A stretch of DNA of 64,000 nt from Betaproteobacteria bacterium Ga0077527 (GTDB lineage Bacteria; Pseudomonadota; Gammaproteobacteria; Burkholderiales; SG8-41): the NCBI GenBank assembly GCA_001464815.1, contig LNDW01000015.1, positions 248,001 through 312,000 on the forward strand, given 5' to 3'. A program made the translations under genes and the position numbers. The number at the start of each line of letters is the position of its first letter. The stretch's first letter is position 1. Of the stretch, positions 59,518 to 64,000 are shown in pieces. The notes below the pieces were generated by a model. It was not told where the DNA came from, made no database searches, and saw nothing but the letters and a program-made list of their open reading frames with translations.

Positions 59518-61551
59518 CTACTGCCGTTTCAATATCTGGAACAGGTTGTAGAAATCGTCACTCCAGCGCGTGATGTCGCTGCGCGGCTTGATCGGCTGCG
59601 CGACGGACTTGATCTTCTCCGAATTGAGCAGCGCTTCGTTGCGGGTGAAGATGATCTGGTCGGTGTCCGACAGCCAGTAGTCGATCGCCTTCTTGTAGGT
59701 GCTTTCCGGCCAGTCCGACACCATCACCGCCTTGAAACCGAATTCCTCGGCATGGCGCGCGATCACCGGCGCGATGTCGACAAAGCGGTTGGTGGCCTGG
59801 AACACGATCACGCCGTCGGGCTTGAGGTGGCGGATGTAGGTCTGCATCGCTTCTCGCGTGAGCAGGTGCATCGGCACCGAGTCGCCGGAGAAGGCGTCGA
59901 GTGCCAGCAGGTCGTACTTCTGGTCGGGTTCGCGCTCCAGCGACAGGCGGCCGTCGCCGAGGATGATCTCGCTCTTCGCCTTGGAGTCGTTGAGGAAGGT
60001 GAATTCCTGGGTCGCCACCGCCGCCACCTGCGGGTCGATCTCGTAGTAGCGGAAGACATCGCCGGAACGGCCGTAGACGGCGATCACGCCGGCGCCGAGG
60101 CCGACCACGCCGACACGCCGCGGCGTTTCGGGCAGGCTGGCAAAGACGCGGCCATAGCCGCTGGTCGGGCCGAAATAGGTGATCGGGATCTGGCGGTACT
60201 CGGGATCGGTGAGCTGGCCACCGTGCTGGATGCCGCCGTGGTACATCGCGCGGAACGGCGCCGGCTTCGGAAAATCCTCGGTGCGCACCACGCCGTAGAA
60301 ATTGCGCATGATGACGCGGGTGTCAGAGAGGTAATAGTTGACGTTGTAGAGCGAGATGCCGACGGTGGCCGCAGTGATGCCGGCGGCAAGACCTGCCACC
60401 CAGCGCTTCATGTCCAGCGCGCGCCACAGGAACAGCATCGCGCACACCACCAGCACGATCTTCAGCTCGTAGTAGCCCTCGAGCAGGTTGGGCGCGCCGA
60501 TGCCCACCAGCAGCGCGCCGAGCGCGCCACCGATCGACAGCATCAGGTAGAAGGTGGTGAGGTGGCGCGGGCCGGGCCGCAGCAGATAGAGCTCGCCGTG
60601 GCAGAACATGCAGATGATGAACAGGCCGGTAGTGTAAAGCGGGGCTGCAACCCACAGGTTGAGCGAATCGCTGTACCAGGTCATCAGCGGCACCATCACC
60701 GCGGTCAGCGCAAGGAACACCGTGCGCTGGTACCAGCGCGGATGGTCGAAGCAGAGGATGAAGGTGATCAGGTACAGCGACAGCGGCACCACCCACAGGA
60801 AGGGCACCGCGGCGATGTTCTGCGTCAGGTGGTTGGTCACCGCGAGCAGCATGCAGGAGCCGGTGGCGGAGAGCGCGATCCACAGCACGCGGGTGCCCAT
60901 CGTGGGCGCACGGTCGTCGATGCCATCGCCGGCGGCCACGGCAGGGCCGGTGGCGGCGCTGACATTGCCGCGCGCGCTGGCCAGCGCGGTGGCTGCACAC
61001 AGCAGCGCGAACACCGCAAAACCGAAGGACCAGGAAATCGACTGGCCGCGCAGGGTCAGGAAAGGCTCGATAACGATCGGATAGGACAGCAGCGCCAGCA
61101 GCGAGGCGAAGTTCGACAGCGCGAACAGCCGGTACGGCACCGCGCTCTGGAAGCGGCGCCAGAACCAGGCCTGCACCAGCGGGCTGGTGGCCGAGACCAG
61201 GAAGTACTGCATGCCGATGGTGGCGGTGAGCAGGCCGAGAATGGTCAGCGTCGGGCCGGCGTCACCCTCGCCGCCCGGCTTCCACGATACCTCGGGGATG
61301 ATCGGCAGCAGCGCGAGGCCGACACCGAGCAGCACGATGTGCAGCCAGGCCTGGCGTTTCGGCGTCAGGTTGCGCGAGGTCCAGTCGGCATAGGCATAGC
61401 CGAGCAGCAGCACGCTCTGGAAAAACACCAGGCAGGTGGCCCACACCGAGGCGGCGCCGCCGAACCAGGGCAGGATCTGCTTGGCGATGATGGGCTGGAC
61501 GAGGAACAGCAGGAAGGCGCTGACAAAGATGGTGGCGGCGTAGAGGTACAC
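59518..61551 (-). CDS. Membrane-fused spermidine synthase-like protein
   Basis: A 677-residue protein. The first ~400 residues form about ten to twelve membrane helices, starting LFLVQPIIAKQILPWFGGAA, the typical opening of this family. The C-terminal ~220 residues are a spermidine synthase-like Rossmann domain: VGVVGLGAGVIAVYG, YYEIDPQVA, ILGDGRLSLE and LLALDAFSGDSVP. Whether it makes polyamines is uncertain, since the family keeps the cofactor motif but varies the amine site. It stands alone and could export or sense amines. Confidence 0.85.
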   Translation of the reverse strand: MYLYAATIFVSAFLLFLVQPIIAKQILPWFGGAASVWATCLVFFQSVLLLGYAYADWTSRNLTPKRQAWLHIVLLGVGLALLPIIPEVSWKPGGEGDAGPTLTILGLLTATIGMQYFLVSATSPLVQAWFWRRFQSAVPYRLFALSNFASLLALLSYPIVIEPFLTLRGQSISWSFGFAVFALLCAATALASARGNVSAATGPAVAAGDGIDDRAPTMGTRVLWIALSATGSCMLLAVTNHLTQNIAAVPFLWVVPLSLYLITFILCFDHPRWYQRTVFLALTAVMVPLMTWYSDSLNLWVAAPLYTTGLFIICMFCHGELYLLRPGPRHLTTFYLMLSIGGALGALLVGIGAPNLLEGYYELKIVLVVCAMLFLWRALDMKRWVAGLAAGITAATVGISLYNVNYYLSDTRVIMRNFYGVVRTEDFPKPAPFRAMYHGGIQHGGQLTDPEYRQIPITYFGPTSGYGRVFASLPETPRRVGVVGLGAGVIAVYGRSGDVFRYYEIDPQVAAVATQEFTFLNDSKAKSEIILGDGRLSLEREPDQKYDLLALDAFSGDSVPMHLLTREAMQTYIRHLKPDGVIVFQATNRFVDIAPVIARHAEEFGFKAVMVSDWPESTYKKAIDYWLSDTDQIIFTRNEALLNSEKIKSVAQPIKPRSDITRWSDDFYNLFQILKRQ

Positions 61552-61648
61552 GATGGCTCGCGAAGGTTGGGTGACGGTCGGTTAACGCGCGAGGCGCGAT
61601 TGGATAGACGGCCGGAAGGCGGCGGACATCACCAGAGGATCAAGAGAC

Positions 61649-61681
61649 AAAAAAGTGGCGACCGCGCCGGGCGCGGTCGCC
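61649..61681 (-). terminator. Rho-independent terminator
   Basis: GGCGACCGCGCC (61657-61668) pairs with GGCGCGGTCGCC (61670-61681); on the minus strand the stem is followed by six T (61654-61649). It ends the DUF1028 transcript. Confidence 0.75.
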
Positions 61682-61726
61682 TCTCATAGCCTGTTGATTA
61701 TACAGCGTATTTAATTGGCCGCCGAC

Positions 61727-62416
61727 TCAAAGTGACTGGCTCTGGCGGGCCAGCCACTCCTCCTCGCGGCCGAACTCGTCGGGCGCGCCTGGACGGCCGT
61801 AGTAATAGGGAATCAGCGGCTTGTGGATGTCGTAGATGCGGCGCAACTCGCCGACCGGCTCGGCATGGATGTCCACACGCAGGTCGGTGTAGGGATAGAT
61901 CTCGCGGTCATAGGAATGCAGCCCCGCCGAGCTCTGGCCGCCGTTCTGGCCGCCGGCATCACGACCGGCCTCCAGTGCCGTGAGCAGGCGGTCCTCCAGT
62001 GCGAGTTCGGGATGCGCATGCCAGGTGTCGCGCATCGCGCGCGCGGTCATTTCGCTGGTCAGGTTGTTGCCCATCGCGACCAGGTTCTTTTCGGTGAAAG
62101 CGCCGGACCACACGCGGTGTTTGGCGCCGGTACGCGCAGCGGTGTTGCCGTCGCGGTCGATCACGCAGACCTGACGGTGTTCGATGCCGGGGTCACTGGC
62201 GGCAATCTCGTCGAGCACCTTCTGCGCCGAATAACCCAGGCGCAGCAGGTTCAGCCCCAGCGGCCCCAGCCGGGGGTCGGTGCGTTGCATGGTCACCACC
62301 AGCCCCAGCCCCGGCGCGATGAAGGGGCAGCGCGAACTGACCGCCTGGGCGCGGGTGGAAATGGCGACGCCGAAGCGGCCGGTTTGCGCACAGCGCGCGG
62401 CAATGGCAAAAGTCAT
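61727..62416 (-). CDS. DUF1028 Ntn-hydrolase-like protein
   Basis: A 229-residue DUF1028 protein. The start TFAIAARCAQTGRFGVAIST is the family signature and resembles Ntn-hydrolases, in which the residue after the initiator is the nucleophile (T2 here). GAKHRVWSGAF and GNNLTSEMTARAM follow. Such proteins often accompany amino-acid or amide catabolism and solute-binding genes. It begins 21 bases after the Bug stop, so it is cotranscribed with the Bug gene at 62.4-63.4 kb. Confidence 0.88.
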   Translation of the reverse strand: MTFAIAARCAQTGRFGVAISTRAQAVSSRCPFIAPGLGLVVTMQRTDPRLGPLGLNLLRLGYSAQKVLDEIAASDPGIEHRQVCVIDRDGNTAARTGAKHRVWSGAFTEKNLVAMGNNLTSEMTARAMRDTWHAHPELALEDRLLTALEAGRDAGGQNGGQSSAGLHSYDREIYPYTDLRVDIHAEPVGELRRIYDIHKPLIPYYYGRPGAPDEFGREEEWLARQSQSL

Positions 62417-62437
62417 GCGGTGTTCTCCAGATCAGGA

Positions 62438-63430
62438 TTATTGCGGAGGGATTTTGGCAGTCTGGACAATTTTCGCGTATTTCGCGATGTCCCTTCTGAT
62501 GAAATCGCCAAACTGCTCGGGTGTGCCGCCTGCGGGGTCAAGCCCCAGTTCACCGAGCCTCGCCTTGAGATCACCGGCCAGCATCCTGTTGACCTCGCCG
62601 TTGAGACGGCTGGTCACCGTGGCTGGCGTGCCCGCCGGCCCCATCAATCCGATCCAGCCCAGCAGCTCGAAACCCCTGAGCCCGGATTCATCCATGGTCG
62701 GCAGGTCAGGAAACACCGCGGAGCGTTTCAGGCTGGTCACCGCGATGCCGCGCACACGGCCGGACTGCAGCGGCGCGATGGCGTTCGGCGCCGGCGTGAA
62801 CATGAAATCGATCTGGCCGGTCATCAGGTCGGTGATCGCCGGCGCACCGCCGCGGTACGGCACATGCACGATCCGGGTGCCGGTCATCATCGCGAACAGC
62901 TCCGCGGTCATGTGCTGGGTGGCGCCGATGCCGGAGGAGCCGTAGTTGAACTTGCCGGGATTGGCCTTCACCAGTGTGATGAATTCCTTGAGATTGCGCG
63001 AGGGTACCGAGGGATGCGCGAGCAGCACATTGGGCTGGTTGGCGACATGTACCAGCGGCAGCAGGTCCTTCAGCGGATCGTAGGGCAGCCTGGCATACAT
63101 GCTCGGCGCTGAGGACACCGCGGCGGCACTCGCCATCAGCAGCGAATAACCGTCGGGCGCTGCGCGCACGATGTTCTCGGTGCCGATGATGCCGGCCGCA
63201 CCGGAACGGTTATCGACGACGAACTGCTGGCCGGTGGCCTGGGTAAAACGCTGGCTGGTCAACCGCGCCACGGTGTCGATGCTGCCGCCGGCGGGATAGG
63301 CGACCACCACGCGCACCGCGCGGTTCGGATAAGACTGGGCAAACGATTGCCCGGTAGCGGTGCCGCCGATCAGCAACACAGCGGCCAGTGACAGCGCACG
63401 CGTCACGCCGGTGTTGATGCATGAACTCAT
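62438..63430 (-). CDS. Bug/TctC family solute-binding protein
   Basis: A 330-residue Bug protein. The signal peptide from 63430 (TRALSLAAVLLIGGTATG) ends near SFAQ. VRVVVAYPAGGSIDTV, AAPDGYSLLMAS, HVPYRGGAPAITD (arginine for the usual lysine) and PTMDESGLRGFEL follow. It is the first gene of a pair with DUF1028. Neighbouring enzyme function suggests an amide or amino-acid-derived ligand, but this is weak. Confidence 0.92.
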   Translation of the reverse strand: MSSCINTGVTRALSLAAVLLIGGTATGQSFAQSYPNRAVRVVVAYPAGGSIDTVARLTSQRFTQATGQQFVVDNRSGAAGIIGTENIVRAAPDGYSLLMASAAAVSSAPSMYARLPYDPLKDLLPLVHVANQPNVLLAHPSVPSRNLKEFITLVKANPGKFNYGSSGIGATQHMTAELFAMMTGTRIVHVPYRGGAPAITDLMTGQIDFMFTPAPNAIAPLQSGRVRGIAVTSLKRSAVFPDLPTMDESGLRGFELLGWIGLMGPAGTPATVTSRLNGEVNRMLAGDLKARLGELGLDPAGGTPEQFGDFIRRDIAKYAKIVQTAKIPPQ

Positions 63431-63493
63431 ATTGGACTCCATCCTGGTTTCGGGAGTGTCTGAATCAGCAATAACCGTGCCCATCCCTTCACC

Positions 63494-63563
63494 CTGCAAA
63501 GGGTATCAACCCTTTGCAGCCAATATCCCCCTTCCCCCACCGGGGGAGGGGCCGGGGTGGGCG
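63494..63563. terminator. Two stacked hairpins after the OsmC gene
   Basis: CTGCAAAGGG (63494-63503) pairs perfectly with CCCTTTGCAG (63510-63519). A second GC-rich hairpin, CCCCC-AC-CGGGGG with flanks, lies at about 63527-63560. Neither has a clear T-run, so they may be a factor-dependent terminator or an extragenic palindrome. Confidence 0.45.
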
Positions 63564-63590
63564 CATCAGCTCTGCAGTAAGACCCTCGTC

Positions 63591-64000
63591 TCACTTGGCC
63601 GCCCGCGTCACCACTTTCACCTCACTGTGCAGCGTACGATGCACCGGGCATTTGTCGGCGATCTCCATCAGCTTCGCGCGCTGCGCGTCGTCAAGCCCGC
63701 CCTCCAGGGTGATCTCGCGCTCGATACGGTCGATCTTGCCCTCCCTGGTTTCACAGTCCGCACAGTCGGCGGCGTGGATCTTTTCGTGCTTGAGGCGCAC
63801 GCTGGCGCGCACCAGCGGGATCTTTTTGAGATCGGCATACATGCGGATCGTCATCGCGGTGCAGGCCCCCAAGGCGGAGAGCAGCAGATCGTAAGGTCCC
63901 GGCGCGGACCCGAAACCGCCGACAGACTGCGGCTCGTCCGCGCGCATTTCGTGGCCGGCGGCGGCGATGACCTGGGTAAATTTGCCCTCCCGCGTTTCAG
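63591..64000 (-). CDS. OsmC-family peroxiredoxin-like protein (5' end cut by window)
   Basis: The visible 136 codons are an OsmC-family domain. [20 protein letters not shown] holds the first redox cysteine and DKCPVHRTL the second, as in OsmC/Ohr organic-hydroperoxide reductases. The frame stays open upstream of an internal ATG at 63947 ([14 protein letters not shown]), matching the family N terminus, so the real start is outside the window. Position of cysteines fits the YhfA/OsmC subgroup. Confidence 0.85.
   Translation of the reverse strand, partial: ETREGKFTQVIAAAGHEMRADEPQSVGGFGSAPGPYDLLLSALGACTAMTIRMYADLKKIPLVRASVRLKHEKIHAADCADCETREGKIDRIEREITLEGGLDDAQRAKLMEIADKCPVHRTLHSEVKVVTRAAK

Noticed and set aside
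59503-61689. Very long plus-strand open frame (about 728 codons) opposite the spermidine-synthase-like gene
   Set aside because: It is His/Gln/Arg-rich, with no domain, and is the antisense shadow of a well-conserved membrane enzyme in GC-rich DNA.
1-64000. CRISPR arrays, tRNA or rRNA genes, intact insertion sequences
   Set aside because: I saw no regularly spaced repeats, no cloverleaf-type genes and no transposase-like frame.

Overview
This window is high-GC chromosomal DNA from a betaproteobacterium, most likely a Burkholderiales relative of the Bordetella/Comamonadaceae type. The main evidence is an expansion of Bug/TctC extracytoplasmic solute-binding proteins: twelve intact copies and one wrecked copy in 64 kb, none with the TctA or TctB membrane subunits. 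Around them lie genes typical of free-living, carbon-scavenging Burkholderiales: MmgE/PrpD, amidase, sulfatase, GntR-FCD, DUF1501/DUF1800 and TSUP.

Layout. 0-1.4 kb: arsenic operon arsR-arsI/cadI-like-arsC (minus strand). 1.5-7.3 kb: Bug genes, a Bug pseudogene, a small membrane protein and a sulfatase. 7.6-10.2 kb: three small genes, a strong terminator and an argininosuccinate-lyase-like gene. 10.1-16.6 kb: an AT-richer island of eight genes. 16.6-22.9 kb: a scarred region with two hydrolases, a RelE/HigB-type toxin-antitoxin pair, a 238-bp inverted-repeat-ended element, a methyltransferase-cupin pair, an AvrRpt2-like peptidase and two deletion remnants of the hydrolase/cupin genes. 22.9-38.8 kb: DUF1501/DUF1800, aminotransferase, aspartoacylase-like, Bug, TSUP, amidase, a large esterase lipoprotein and an MBL hydrolase. 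38.8-47.4 kb: one catabolic operon. It runs from GntR through aconitase-type LeuC/LeuD, a TcuA-like flavoprotein, an isocitrate-lyase-family enzyme, CapA and Bug to MmgE/PrpD. 47.6-53.2 kb: more Bug genes, a SemiSWEET and a periplasmic ClpP-like protein. 53.2-64 kb: TetR/SDR pair with paired operators, a probable selenoprotein, LOG protein, methyltransferase, spermidine-synthase-like membrane protein, DUF1028, Bug and OsmC.

The most interesting region is the 10.1-16.6 kb island. A tightly packed operon encodes an Sfp/EntD-type phosphopantetheinyl transferase, a small protein with an acyl-carrier-like DS motif, an XRE regulator, an ImmA-type metallopeptidase fused to a chagasin-like (I42) inhibitor domain, a papain-like C1 peptidase without a propeptide, a thymidylate-synthase-like protein and a MazG-like protein. 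It converges on a homologue of the phage 5-hydroxymethyluracil DNA kinase / thymine pyrophosphorylase family. The thymidylate-synthase, MazG and 5-hmdU-kinase combination resembles the toolkit phages use to hypermodify thymidine. I infer a chromosomal nucleotide/DNA-modification or conflict system with its own protease-inhibitor module; the function is not proven.

A second strong find is the carboxymuconolactone-decarboxylase-family gene at 56041-56634. It has an in-frame TGA exactly where the second redox cysteine belongs, followed by a well-placed bacterial SECIS-like hairpin.

No rRNA, tRNA, CRISPR array, integrase or intact insertion sequence was recognised.
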